Assembly: GCA_902362975.1 (NCBI GenBank)
Contig: CABIYO010000050.1
Span: 1-17,725, forward strand
DNA: 17,725 nt
Source of the DNA: Caryophanales bacterium
GTDB taxonomy: Bacteria; Bacillota; Bacilli; Exiguobacteriales; Exiguobacteriaceae
Direction of reading: 5' to 3'
Of the stretch, positions 1 to 7,729 are shown piece by piece. Each line of letters starts with the position of its first letter. Position 1 is the first letter of the stretch. The notes beneath the pieces were generated by a model that saw nothing but the letters and a program-made list of their open reading frames with translations, was not told the DNA's origin and did no database searches. Position numbers and translations under genes: made by a program.

Positions 1-16
1 TGACTTTAGTCATGGG
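1..16. repeat. terminal hairpin half, iscB 3' side (truncated by window edge)
   Basis: This segment matches 1713-1728 at 14 of 16 positions. It carries the iscB stop codon (6-8) within the GACTTTAGTC core. The other hairpin arm would lie beyond the window start. Confidence 0.5.
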
Positions 17-1412
17 AGGAAACCGCCCGGTCTTTTTGTTTGTAATCCCACCCATCGCTTCGGTGAATTAATCGACAATACTTCCAAGAGATGCCCTGTA
101 CGACCTCTCCGGTCGCATGGTCTCTAACGTTGAAGAATCCGTTATGACGGATGGACACACGCCCGGAATAAACACCTTTCTTCTTGCCTTCCGGAACACT
201 TGCTTGAACAAGATCACCGGTTTGGAAACCATGGCATAATTTCTTGCGTTCTCGATGACCTTTTCGGTTGCCGCTCTTCTTGTACTTTTCGGCATCAGTG
301 TGACACTTAGGGAACCCGTATTTGTCGACTCTCGCCATTTGGCGATTCCCTCGGCCCATGGCATGAAATTCGATAACAATGCTTGTTTTAATACTTCGAA
401 CCTTCGGCTCTCCGACGCATAGCGCATCATAATAGTGTTCTTTGGGGAATCCTGCCTGAATGCGCTGCATTTTGGTTTTTGCGCCCGATTGAACAGTTAG
501 TGGAAGCGTTGTTTTTTCCAACGCTCGGTAAAGCGCCCAACGGGTGCTGTTGACCGCACTCGCATCCTTCAACGGTTGTTTGCGTTTCTTTTCTATCATT
601 GGTATCTGCTTCGCAATCGTTTGGTAGCGTTTGGTTTTCTTAGCTTTTATATGTTCGCTCCATTCGGAGAGCAATAGCTTTCCTTTCTCTTCGTTGCAGG
701 TGCGACAGGCGAGAGTGAGATTGGATACACGGTTACTACCGCCTCGTGCTTTCGGGTGAGTATGTTCTACTTCTAGAGGTACGTCTGTTTCTAAGCAATA
801 CGCACACCGGCGCCCCCACTTTTCAAGAAGATACTCTCGTACCTCGTAGCCATGCAACTCTCCTTGTTGATACTCAACACCGGAGATTTCCGCGTTTTCC
901 ATCTGCTGCATGTCGAACTTCACCAGTTCCATCGCAAACGAGGACACAGGGGTGTATCGGCATAATTTCGTGACTAGGTTTTGGATTTGTTGCACTCTCG
1001 CTTTCAACGATGGTGCAAGCCACCCTTTCGGACGAGAAGAAACGAACGCATTCTTCTGACCTTTCTTGTTCGGATACTTGCAACGACGGTACCGCGTCTT
1101 GCGACTCCGGCGCCCTCGTCGTAAATCTCTGCGAGATTTCAATTCTTCGGATATCCCTTTCTTATGGTGGAGTTCGCCGAGTATTACAGCGTTACCATTT
1201 TTCACGACAGCAACTCCGGTCACCTTACTCCCCGGGTCGATTTTGACCTCGTAAGAGGCGTTGCCTTCGTTTTCTTTCTGCTCTTTCAATCGAATCACAA
1301 ATGGATAACGTTTGTGGATGACGGCTTTCCCTTGATTCAAGAGCTTCCGTGCCTTCCCTGCATGGCACATGTCGAGCGGCTCTTTGTTTTTGTTTAAGAC
1401 ATGGACATACAT
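6..1412 (-). CDS. iscB: IscB RNA-guided HNH/RuvC endonuclease
   Basis: This is an OMEGA nuclease of the family ancestral to Cas9, expected to nick both strands of a DNA target chosen by its omega RNA. The 468 residues show, in order: the N-terminal PLMP-type segment (1-45); RuvC-I with Asp59 in KIDPGS; an Arg-rich bridge helix (about 90-112); RuvC-II with Glu162 in AMELVKFD; an HNH domain with the zinc-type pairs C203/C206 and C236/C239 and the EH dyad at 216-217; RuvC-III HYYDA (326-330); and a C-terminal target-interaction segment containing KYGFP and GFQTGD. All catalytic positions are present. The frame stays open 89 codons further upstream, but the start chosen here follows an AAGGAGA ribosome site about 8 bases away, and the upstream part is RNA-like and not protein-like. 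The stop codon lies inside the terminal hairpin. Family assignment is very secure; activity is inferred. Confidence 0.95.
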   Translation of the reverse strand: MYVHVLNKNKEPLDMCHAGKARKLLNQGKAVIHKRYPFVIRLKEQKENEGNASYEVKIDPGSKVTGVAVVKNGNAVILGELHHKKGISEELKSRRDLRRGRRSRKTRYRRCKYPNKKGQKNAFVSSRPKGWLAPSLKARVQQIQNLVTKLCRYTPVSSFAMELVKFDMQQMENAEISGVEYQQGELHGYEVREYLLEKWGRRCAYCLETDVPLEVEHTHPKARGGSNRVSNLTLACRTCNEEKGKLLLSEWSEHIKAKKTKRYQTIAKQIPMIEKKRKQPLKDASAVNSTRWALYRALEKTTLPLTVQSGAKTKMQRIQAGFPKEHYYDALCVGEPKVRSIKTSIVIEFHAMGRGNRQMARVDKYGFPKCHTDAEKYKKSGNRKGHRERKKLCHGFQTGDLVQASVPEGKKKGVYSGRVSIRHNGFFNVRDHATGEVVQGISWKYCRLIHRSDGWDYKQKDRAVSSHD

Positions 1413-1728
1413 ATCGTTCGTCTCCTTTTTACACCCAAAGGGTGAACGTGTGATGTTACCTCGCTCTATGAGCGGTGACGCGATTCGTAAGAATCGTCTC
1501 TCCTCGCCAATGTTCGAAGGGGTTGTAACAGCTCCGCAACCTGTATCGGTTTCCCACACCGCATCCTTTGTGTACGAAGCAAGGAATTCTTGTACTGGAG
1601 AAGCATACAAACTCCTGTCGTCTCTTTGAGAGACATCACCCGACAAACGTAGTCTTTCGAAAAGACTCTGGCTGGACAATAAAGACTAAAGTCACTGGCT
1701 TTTACAAGCCCGCGACTTTAGTCGTGGG
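1413..1728 (-). ncRNA. predicted omega RNA (IscB guide scaffold)
   Basis: In known IscB loci the scaffold RNA is encoded immediately upstream of iscB, with the guide at its 5' end taken from DNA outside the element. Here the leader is packed with hairpins: 1684-1723 (10-bp arms GACTAAAGTC/GACTTTAGTC, a 3x3 internal loop, then GGCTT/AAGCC); 1651-1667 (7 bp); 1620-1634 (6 bp); 1481-1496 (6 bp, GTAA loop); 1462-1474 (5 bp); and 1432-1444 (5 bp, just before the ribosome site). The reading frame crossing it is open, but its translation resembles no IscB N-terminus. By analogy the guide would be the bases at about 1729-1745 read on the minus strand. The exact ends are not determinable from sequence alone. 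Confidence 0.75.
1709..1728. repeat. terminal imperfect hairpin, iscB 5' side
   Basis: The 20 bases form a palindrome with arms CCCGCGACT and AGTCGTGGG (one mismatch) around TT. The core GACTTTAGTC recurs in the segment at 1-16 and, inverted, at 1684-1693. It resembles the hairpins recognised by single-strand transposases at IS200/IS605 ends. It may also form the first stem of the omega RNA. Confidence 0.65.
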
Positions 1729-1830
1729 TTATTGACCTTCATCTCTCCCTTTCCAAAATCAAAGTGATGTGGTTAAGACGAATATAACGAATTGCCAGAC
1801 GGTACCGTATCAAGAAAAAGTTCTAGGTAA

Positions 1831-1863
1831 AATAAAAGTCAAGGTCCGAAATTGAACCTTGAC
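1831..1863 (-). terminator. intrinsic terminator of the 61-aa gene
   Basis: Arms GTCAAGGT (1838-1845) and ACCTTGAC (1856-1863) form an 8-bp stem with a 10-base loop. It is followed on the minus strand by a T-rich tract (TTTTATTTT). It lies 8 bases beyond the stop codon at 1872. Confidence 0.8.
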
Positions 1864-1871
1864 ATGTATAC

Positions 1872-2057
1872 TTATCCTCTTGATTTCAGCTCTTCTTCCT
1901 CGTATGGGTCGGGACGATCCTCAAACGGTGTATCGTCCTCCACGTACGCTTCGAGTTTCGGGTCCCGTTCGACGTATTCATCGTACGCCCCTTCTGGACC
2001 ATAGACGAAATAACGGCGCTTCCGTGACGATACCGGTTTGGACTCTTTCTCACGCAT
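1872..2057 (-). CDS. small acidic hypothetical protein (61 aa)
   Basis: I do not recognise this protein. It starts with a short basic segment (SSRKRRYFVYGPEG) and continues as a strongly acidic, Pro-rich tail full of Asp, Glu and Tyr. No membrane segment is seen. The start at 2057 is preferred over the more upstream one at 2090 because a GAGGAGGG ribosome site sits 6-8 bases before it. It is a single-gene unit ending at the terminator at 1838-1863 and diverges from the membrane protein gene at 2217. The ribosome site, terminator and compact spacing argue that it is a real gene; its function is unknown. Confidence 0.65.
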   Translation of the reverse strand: MREKESKPVSSRKRRYFVYGPEGAYDEYVERDPKLEAYVEDDTPFEDRPDPYEEEELKSRG

Positions 2058-2216
2058 CTCGTTTCCCTCCTCTTTCCAGAAAAGAAGCAACGGCTACATT
2101 GATGTTTACCCGATTATAACGGAAAATAGACGTCATTTCACCCCTACTCCTCAGATGAAACTTTTCCCTTGTACACGCGTATACATATACAACGATTTCA
2201 TGAAAGGAAGATTCAT

Positions 2217-2594
2217 ATGCAATTATCGAAAAAAGGAATCATGCGGAGTCTCATCTGGTCTCTGCCGTTCGCAATCCTCGCCCTCTATCAAAGTTGGTCA
2301 GGCAACACAGACGCCGTACACGCAATGCTCGTCTACGCAGGTGTTGCGTTTTTCCTCGGGCTCACGAGTGTCATTTATGAGGTTCGACAATGGTCGTTCA
2401 AAAAGCAGATTTTCATTCATTGGATCATCATGCACGTGACGATTCTGCCACTCCTTTGGTTCGGTGGAGCTACGCCGGTCACGTCACTTCAAGATGCTGC
2501 ACGTCTCTACTTAAACTTTACGGTAAGTGGTCTCATCTTGTTTACCGTTTCTTATTTCATTATACGCATGCGTCGACAAGTCAAAGCCTCTTAA
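2217..2594 (+). CDS. DUF3021-like four-helix membrane protein
   Basis: The 125-residue protein has four predicted membrane helices at about 8-28, 37-56, 66-86 and 98-118, and a basic C-terminus (RMRRQVK). The central segment SVIYEVRQWSFKKQIFIHW resembles the signature of the DUF3021 family (a conserved W/E-rich turn, then a helix starting KQ..IH), members of which often sit near LytTR regulators. No such regulator is present here. The start was chosen because AAAGGAAG lies about 6 bases upstream; the open frame begins earlier at 2169 without a ribosome site. It ends in a shared terminator. The family assignment is from memory of the motif and is moderately sure. Confidence 0.7.
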   Translation: MQLSKKGIMRSLIWSLPFAILALYQSWSGNTDAVHAMLVYAGVAFFLGLTSVIYEVRQWSFKKQIFIHWIIMHVTILPLLWFGGATPVTSLQDAARLYLNFTVSGLILFTVSYFIIRMRRQVKAS

Positions 2595-2597
2595 CAC

Positions 2598-2631
2598 AAA
2601 AGCTCGAAGGCGTGTGCCTTCGAGCTTTTTA
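2598..2631. terminator. bidirectional intrinsic terminator
   Basis: A perfect 13-bp stem (2599-2611 with 2616-2628) surrounds a GTGT loop. It is followed by a T run on the plus strand and TTTTGTGT on the minus strand. It serves both the DUF3021-like gene and the converging flagellar operon, whose last stop codon (2629-2631) overlaps its edge. Confidence 0.9.
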
Positions 2632-2982
2632 CGTCTGCTGGTCGAATAGACCGGAAAAGTTAGAATCGACGTCTTCATATGGGTCGACATATGATTTGAC
2701 CGTCTTCCGTTCCATCCGGGCCGTCCCGAGCGTCATCCCGAGGCGCTGGTGTTCGGCTTCAATGAGACGAGCAATCTTTTGACTGTCGTCAACGAGTTGC
2801 CTGAGGACCGTCTGATCGGCTTTCTCCAGATCAGGACCGTGCGCTGCAAGCAACTGTTCCCGGTCGTCCAAGAGCTCATGGATTTGTTCCATCCACGTGT
2901 CATACGTCGGCTCCTCCGGAACTTGCGCCAGCAACTCTTTTAAGCGCTGTGTCTTTAAGATGATCTCATCAATCGGTCTCAT
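2629..2982 (-). CDS. fliT: FliT-like flagellar chaperone
   Basis: This is a helical, charged 117-residue protein. Its place immediately after fliS matches FliT, the export chaperone for the FliD cap protein in Bacillus-type operons. FliT sequences are poorly conserved, so the call rests mainly on position, size and predicted helical content (for example DEIILKTQRLKELLAQ). The ATG at 2982 overlaps the fliS stop in an ATGA arrangement, and no good ribosome site precedes it, so translation is probably coupled to fliS. A longer reading from 3015 would overlap fliS by 37 bases and is less likely. It is the last gene of the operon. Confidence 0.75.
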   Translation of the reverse strand: MRPIDEIILKTQRLKELLAQVPEEPTYDTWMEQIHELLDDREQLLAAHGPDLEKADQTVLRQLVDDSQKIARLIEAEHQRLGMTLGTARMERKTVKSYVDPYEDVDSNFSGLFDQQT

Positions 2983-3353
2983 GACTGTTTCGCGAGTTTC
3001 ATCGCTTCCTTCCACGTGTCACGGAGTTCCGTTGTGAAATCGAGCACTTCGTCGAGGATCGTCGTATCGTTCTTGACGTTCGCATCGACGAGGCGGCGCC
3101 ACATATAGTCATAGAGTGAATCCAAGTTCGCCGAGATGGCGATATCTTTATTGAGTGTGAGACGAAGCTCTTGGAAGATGGCTTGCGTCTTTTGAATGTT
3201 GGTATTTTTTAAATCAGGATTGCCCTGGTCGATCGCAAGCTTGGCGAGGCGCATGAACTTGAGCGCCCCGTCATAAAGCATAAGCGTCAGTTCCTGTGGA
3301 TTCGCGGTCGTGACCGCGTTGTTTTGATAAGCTGCGTATGGATTGGCTACCAT
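2979..3353 (-). CDS. fliS: FliS flagellin export chaperone
   Basis: The 124-residue four-helix protein binds the C-terminus of flagellin in the cytoplasm and keeps it export-competent. The N-terminal pattern NPYAAYQNNAVTTANPQEL and LMLYDGALKFM are hallmarks of FliS. Its length is normal. AGGAGG precedes the ATG by 7 bases and lies directly after the fliD stop codon, 14 bases from the start. It overlaps fliT by 4 bases. It acts together with the flagellin encoded at 6534-7718. Confidence 0.95.
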   Translation of the reverse strand: MVANPYAAYQNNAVTTANPQELTLMLYDGALKFMRLAKLAIDQGNPDLKNTNIQKTQAIFQELRLTLNKDIAISANLDSLYDYMWRRLVDANVKNDTTILDEVLDFTTELRDTWKEAMKLAKQS

Positions 3354-3367
3354 TTAAATTCCTCCTC

Positions 3368-5056
3368 TTACATGCCTCCGCCTAAAAACTGTTGAAGTGA
3401 AGCGGCTTGTGAGTTCGCCTGGTTCATCGCCGTTTCCATCGCGGCGAAGCGACGGTAATAGGCATTTTCTTTATCGATGAGTAAATCGTTGAGCCGTTTG
3501 ATTCGTGAGTCAATTTGGGTCATTTCACGACCCATTGAATACGTCGGAGCACCAGCACCATCCGCACCGGCGATTCGTGTGATTGTCTCACGTGAGTCTT
3601 TCGCCGTATCACGGATTTGCGGGAGGAGTCCCGTCTTTTCATCCGTGAAGAGTTTATACACTTGTTCCGGATCTTTCTCGATGGCGGCTTTTAACTTCTC
3701 TTCATTCAGCTCAATCTTTCCACCATTCGTGAAATCTGAGCCTGTTGAAAGTCCGATTTGGAACAGTTGCTTCATCTCTTTATCGTTTGATGCCGATGTC
3801 GCACTCGACCATTTGCTACGGAGCGTATCCATCGTCCCGCGAAGAATTGTATCCCCTCGGAGCATCCCGCTCATCGCTTTCTCTTCCCACTTCTTGATTT
3901 CGTCTTCAGATAGCTCGTCACGCTGGGCTTTCGTGAGCGGTGCGAACGAGCGGAATCGTTCTTCGCGCGTCTTCTTGTTCATGAGATCAATCGTCTCATT
4001 GTATTTATCGACGAATCCTTTGATGTTGTCAAAGACTTTTTGTGTGTCAGTGGCAGCGGAGAGGGTGACAGCCCCACTCGCAAATGTTGATTTTAAAGTT
4101 AACGTCATATTATCGATTGTCGTCGTGTTCGAAGCACGTTCGACTTCAATCCCATTTACTTTGAACTTCGCATTTTGTCCAGTTGGAACAACTGTCCCCA
4201 TACTAAAGGCAGATTTGAAGTTGGTATCAAATTGAATGGTAGATGTTGCCCCAGTTTCCTTCGTCGACAAAGAGATTTTTCCGGTAGACGATTCAAAGAA
4301 AGCAGAAAGTCCTGTCTCTTTACTATTTAACTTTCTCATTAAATCTTGTACCGTCGCGTCCGCACCCAATTCTATCTTTTGATACGTACCGGTTGTACTA
4401 GATTTGTACTGAATTTCAAAACCTGTCCCTGAGGCGAATGAAGCAGAAATATCTTTTGGAATGACTCCACCAGGGTAATTTGTTATATTGGTAGCCGTGA
4501 CTTTTCCAGTTGTTACGTCATACGCAAAGTCAGTAGAATCTAAAACATTTCCTGCCGCATCTTTTAAGACGACTGTCGAAAAGTCCAAATCTTTCGGAAT
4601 CGTCAACTCGGTTCCAGCCGTTTCTTGAATGACTCGCTTCTGACCGACAACAAATCCATTCATATCCGATAATTTTGTTGCACTCGTCAACTTCTGTCCA
4701 TTGCGATCGACAGCATCTAAAATCGTCGTCGCCGAACTGGCCAATTGTGTAACCGAGTCAATCCGAACCGCACTATTTCCACTCGATGGTCCAGCAGTCA
4801 CGCTGATTTTTGACTCATCCGATGAACTCGACGTCTTCGCATAGAAGTTGCGGCTGAACATCAAATCAACTGCACTGTTTCGTAAAGTCATAAGAGAGCG
4901 GTTGATTTCACGATACGCATCGCGCTTCCACTCCGTCGTTTGTTTCTTTTGTTCGAGTTTATCGACCGGGGCACGCTCAGCCTGCATCAACTGTTTAATA
5001 ATCGTATCCGTATCGATTCCACTGGCGAGTCCGCCAAACCGGATCGGTGTCGTCAT
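3368..5056 (-). CDS. fliD: FliD flagellar filament cap protein (HAP2)
   Basis: FliD forms the pentameric cap at the filament tip under which exported flagellin folds. The 562 residues start with the typical RFGGLASGIDTDTIIKQLMQAERAPVDKLEQ-type segment (FliD N-terminal domain, about 1-100), followed by a variable central region (about 110-300) and the conserved C-terminal domain. That domain has the FVDKYNETIDLMN motif and a terminal helix ending RRFAAMETAMNQANSQ. AAAGGAGG lies 6 bases before the ATG. It sits 12 bases after flaG and 14 before fliS. The central third looks more AT-rich than the ends, as is common for surface-exposed filament parts. Confidence 0.95.
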   Translation of the reverse strand: MTTPIRFGGLASGIDTDTIIKQLMQAERAPVDKLEQKKQTTEWKRDAYREINRSLMTLRNSAVDLMFSRNFYAKTSSSSDESKISVTAGPSSGNSAVRIDSVTQLASSATTILDAVDRNGQKLTSATKLSDMNGFVVGQKRVIQETAGTELTIPKDLDFSTVVLKDAAGNVLDSTDFAYDVTTGKVTATNITNYPGGVIPKDISASFASGTGFEIQYKSSTTGTYQKIELGADATVQDLMRKLNSKETGLSAFFESSTGKISLSTKETGATSTIQFDTNFKSAFSMGTVVPTGQNAKFKVNGIEVERASNTTTIDNMTLTLKSTFASGAVTLSAATDTQKVFDNIKGFVDKYNETIDLMNKKTREERFRSFAPLTKAQRDELSEDEIKKWEEKAMSGMLRGDTILRGTMDTLRSKWSSATSASNDKEMKQLFQIGLSTGSDFTNGGKIELNEEKLKAAIEKDPEQVYKLFTDEKTGLLPQIRDTAKDSRETITRIAGADGAGAPTYSMGREMTQIDSRIKRLNDLLIDKENAYYRRFAAMETAMNQANSQAASLQQFLGGGM

Positions 5057-5068
5057 GAGAATCCTCCT

Positions 5069-5425
5069 TTATACCCGTTCATCGAAGAGTTGGTTGAACT
5101 CCATAAACGCCGCAAAGAAATCGAGAGATTTTTTGCTTGGGATTTCGCGGATGACTTCGTTGTTCGTATCCACGATTTGAATATAGTAGTCGTTCAATTT
5201 TTCATGTTTCATGAACTTTAAGCCAGTACGTTGTTGGTCTAGGACTTGATTCGCCTTCTCGACGGCTGCCTCTAACTTGGTAACGTGTTGAGGCGTCGGA
5301 AGAATGACGATGCCTTCATCAGCGAGTTTCGCTTGGTTCGCTTCGACGAACACGTTTTTCGTTTGTTCATACGACAAGACGGAAGAAGGTAGGTGAAGCC
5401 GGACTTCTGAAATGGTCGGGTTCAT
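5069..5425 (-). CDS. flaG: FlaG family flagellar protein
   Basis: This 118-residue protein opens the flaG-fliD-fliS-fliT operon. Residues 60-118 carry the FlaG core: a charged helix, then LKFMKHEKLNDYYIQIVD and EVIREIPSKKSLDFFAAFMEF. FlaG proteins influence filament length, but their exact mechanism is not settled. AAGGAG lies upstream of the ATG. The SigD-type promoter at 5461-5487 places it among late flagellar genes. Confidence 0.9.
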   Translation of the reverse strand: MNPTISEVRLHLPSSVLSYEQTKNVFVEANQAKLADEGIVILPTPQHVTKLEAAVEKANQVLDQQRTGLKFMKHEKLNDYYIQIVDTNNEVIREIPSKKSLDFFAAFMEFNQLFDERV

Positions 5426-5460
5426 ATGAGTCTACTCCTTATTTGTTCTTCTCTATATTA

Positions 5461-5487
5461 ATATCGGCAAGTCAGGAAAGAAGTTCA
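5461..5487 (-). promoter_or_regulatory. SigD (sigma-28) promoter of the flaG operon
   Basis: On the minus strand the exact -10 element GCCGATAT (5461-5468) is separated by 15 bases from TGAA (5484-5487), one base off the TAAA consensus. The distance to the flaG start (about 35 bases) is right for a short leader. This is the motif used for class III flagellar genes in Bacillus. Confidence 0.85.
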
Positions 5488-5602
5488 ATGGAAACTTGTT
5501 CAATGATTGTTCATAATTATTTTCTTTTGAATTGAAATTCGATTATTCAAATTGGGTATTCAATATAAGAACATACATTCCCTTAAGAGAGGATAAAAAG
5601 CG

Positions 5603-6475
5603 ATGAAATGGGCAGAATTGACGATTTTTGAGAAGAGTTTATTAATGGGGACTTTATTGGGAGATGGACACATCGGAATTTCTAAGAAGAAATATCCAAA
5701 CGCGAATTTAAGATATGGAGAACATTTTTCAATCAAGCAACTCGAATATCGTGAGTGGAAATTAAACAGCGCTCCACGAATCTTTTCAAGTATCATCAAA
5801 AATAACAACGGAACGAGCGCTTCTCTCACTTCACGTTTTGACGAATTGTTCACCTGGCTTCGAGCAGAACTTTATATCGGAGGTAAAAAAAGTATTCCCC
5901 TTCATTTACTTGAAGAATGTACGGATCCTGTTTTTTTATTAGCCCTCTATTTAGATGACGGCAGTCTGTGTGTCACGCGCTCGACACGTTCAAAAAAGCA
6001 ACAAATGATTTTAACTCCTCACATTGCACTCTACTTGCAAGCATTTCATCCTTCTGAATTAAATTACTTAAGTCAATTCATCGAAAAAACATTTGGACAT
6101 CATTTTGTGCTAAGCCGAAGAAATGATGGTCACAATTTCATTCTCCGTATTCAAAAGACGGAAGATGCTCTAAAATTCTTAGATTTTACTGTTCCATACA
6201 GTAAGGAGATACCTTCCATGGCTTGGAAGTTAGATTGGGAACATCGATTGCAGATTGAAAAAGAAGCGAATCCAGATATGAGCGTGATTACATCAAAACC
6301 TAAAAAGGATTATTCGGAGGAAGAAATCGAATTGATTGTGACTTCAAAATTAAAGGGAATACCAGATCAAGAAATTGCAGATGCACTAGGACGTAGCTAT
6401 TGGTCTGTTGTATACAAGTGGCAGGATATTAAGAAAAATCGATTAAGAGAAGAGCAAGTTGTGTATGTAAGTTAA
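5603..6475 (+). CDS. free-standing LAGLIDADG homing endonuclease
   Basis: The 290-residue protein has two LAGLIDADG motifs, LLMGTLLGDG (13-22, acidic Asp21) and FLLALYLDDG (111-120, acidic Asp119). This is the arrangement of a monomeric enzyme that cuts one long asymmetric site. Residues about 237-280 (YSEEEIELIVTSKLKG, then DQEIADALGRSYWSV) look like an added helix-turn-helix or SANT-like DNA-binding unit. The gene is not inside an intron or intein: hag, flaG and fliD are uninterrupted. It points towards hag and ends 5 bases before the hag terminator. AGAGAGGAT about 10 bases upstream serves as ribosome site; I see no convincing promoter in the AT-rich 150 bases ahead. Base composition is AT-richer than the operon genes, consistent with transfer. 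Confidence 0.9.
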   Translation: MKWAELTIFEKSLLMGTLLGDGHIGISKKKYPNANLRYGEHFSIKQLEYREWKLNSAPRIFSSIIKNNNGTSASLTSRFDELFTWLRAELYIGGKKSIPLHLLEECTDPVFLLALYLDDGSLCVTRSTRSKKQQMILTPHIALYLQAFHPSELNYLSQFIEKTFGHHFVLSRRNDGHNFILRIQKTEDALKFLDFTVPYSKEIPSMAWKLDWEHRLQIEKEANPDMSVITSKPKKDYSEEEIELIVTSKLKGIPDQEIADALGRSYWSVVYKWQDIKKNRLREEQVVYVS

Positions 6476-6510
6476 AAAAACACCCGCGTTTCCTTTGAGA
6501 ACGCGGGTGT
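6474..6510 (-). terminator. hag intrinsic terminator
   Basis: An 11-bp stem (6480-6490 with 6500-6510; GC-rich ACACCCGCGTT arm) surrounds a 9-base loop, with a run of seven T on the minus strand. It lies 24 bases past the hag stop. There is no T run on the plus strand, so it serves hag and not clearly the endonuclease gene. Confidence 0.9.
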
Positions 6511-6533
6511 CAAAAAGTATGTTATAGGGCCGA

Positions 6534-7718
6534 TTAACGGAGCAATTGAAGAACCGCTTGCGGTTGCTGATTCGATTGCGCCATCATTGCCTGTGCAGCT
6601 TGGTTAAGGATGTTGTTCTTCGTGAAGTTCATCATCTCTTTCGCCATATCTACGTCACGGATACGTGATTCTGCAGCTTGAAGGTTTTCAGCTGAAGTAC
6701 TCAAGTTGTTGATTGTGTGTTCGAGGCGGTTTTGTACCGCACCAAGTGATGAACGTTGTTTAGAAACTTTAGAAATCGCAGTGTCAATTGTGGTAATCGC
6801 GCCCATAGCTGCTCCACGGCTAGTAGAAACATCCACACCTGTAATTGTTGGTTTTGCACCTGTGACTTTAATGTTAACTTCGTCATCTTTTGCTAGGGCA
6901 CTTGTTGGAGTCAATACGATAGAATTACCTGTTTCAAAAATATCTCTAAAATCTGATTGGCTCAACGTGTAAGGTCCAGTAGCTGCATTACTACTTGAAG
7001 TCAAAGTTTTTTTTACACCATTAATAGTTACTTCTGCTGTTCCAGGTGTAGCACTACCATCTCCTACAGTAAGTACCTTAAACTTAATATCTAAATCTTG
7101 AGACTGTGTAAAGCTAGTTAAATTAACTGCACTAGTATTGATTTTTCCAACCGTACCAGCTACAACGGAAATTTCTTTGACTCCAGCAGTTGGAGAACTT
7201 GCCTTACCAACATCAAGTGAAACTGCATCCATTTTATCAATTTTAAGATTAATTGTTTGATTAGCGTTTGCACCAATTTGGAAATCTCCATTAAATTGTG
7301 CTGCACTACCCATCAATGTTTTTTTGTTAAACTCAGTAGTATCAGCAATTCTTGTAATCTCAGACGCTAATTCGTTTACTTCTGATTGAATATTATCTCT
7401 ATCTCCTGGTTGAAGGGTATCGTTAGAAGATTGGACTGCTAATTCACGCATCCGTTGAAGAATTGAATGTGTTTCGTTTAATGCACCTTCAGCAGTTTGA
7501 ATCAATGAAATACCATCTTGTGAGTTTCGAGTTGCTTGATCAAGACCACGAATCTGTCCACGCATTTTTTCAGAGATTGCAAGACCAGCCGCGTCATCTC
7601 CAGCGCGGTTGATACGAAGACCCGAAGACAATTTCTCCATTGCTTTACCAGTTTGTGTTGTGTTAAACGACATGTTACGGTGTGCGTTCATTGAGTTTAA
7701 GTTGTGGTTAATAATCAT
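6534..7718 (-). CDS. hag: flagellin
   Basis: This is the major filament protein, secreted through the flagellar export apparatus. The 394 residues have the conserved N-terminal D0/D1 coil (1-165: MIINHNLNSMNAHRN, SSGLRINRAGDDAAGLAISEKMR, ELAVQSSNDT), a variable outer domain (about 166-300) and a conserved C-terminal coil (300-394), ending in the usual ILNQAAQAMMAQSNQQPQ stretch and a terminal LLR. The N-terminal QxGxNANQ-like element is seen at 147-154. GGAGGG is the ribosome site, 8 bases from the ATG. It is a single-gene unit with its own SigD promoter and a strong terminator. The DNA of the outer domain is noticeably more AT-rich with different codon choice, a usual sign of antigenic or phage-driven variation. 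Confidence 0.97.
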   Translation of the reverse strand: MIINHNLNSMNAHRNMSFNTTQTGKAMEKLSSGLRINRAGDDAAGLAISEKMRGQIRGLDQATRNSQDGISLIQTAEGALNETHSILQRMRELAVQSSNDTLQPGDRDNIQSEVNELASEITRIADTTEFNKKTLMGSAAQFNGDFQIGANANQTINLKIDKMDAVSLDVGKASSPTAGVKEISVVAGTVGKINTSAVNLTSFTQSQDLDIKFKVLTVGDGSATPGTAEVTINGVKKTLTSSSNAATGPYTLSQSDFRDIFETGNSIVLTPTSALAKDDEVNIKVTGAKPTITGVDVSTSRGAAMGAITTIDTAISKVSKQRSSLGAVQNRLEHTINNLSTSAENLQAAESRIRDVDMAKEMMNFTKNNILNQAAQAMMAQSNQQPQAVLQLLR

Positions 7719-7729
7719 TGTAATTTCCC

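Larger units (their letters stand above)
1..1735 (-). mobile_element. IscB-carrying IS200/IS605-type element (left part may run off the window)
   Basis: The element is defined by a full-length iscB, a folded leader upstream of it, and similar palindromic ends. A 16-base segment at 1-16 and one at 1713-1728 match at 14 of 16 positions, and both contain the near-palindrome GACTTTAGTC followed by TGGG. Subterminal imperfect hairpins at both ends are typical of the IS200/IS605 superfamily, in which IscB is an accessory nuclease. No TnpA transposase is visible here, so the copy is probably mobilised in trans, unless tnpA lies beyond base 1. The outer edge near 1729-1735 is an estimate, and the other edge is cut by the window. 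The 100 bases between this end and the terminator at 1838 hold nothing I can identify. Confidence 0.75.

Noticed and set aside
1413..1679. N-terminal 89-residue extension of IscB
   Set aside because: It has no resemblance to IscB N-termini, is full of RNA hairpins, and a strong ribosome site precedes ATG 1412.
3477..4235. 252-codon open frame on the plus strand
   Set aside because: It is antisense to fliD, whose protein is unmistakable; no ribosome site, and low-complexity Ser-rich product.
6534..7718. Intron or intein in hag to explain the neighbouring LAGLIDADG gene
   Set aside because: The flagellin frame is continuous, of normal structure at both ends, and the endonuclease is separate and on the opposite strand.
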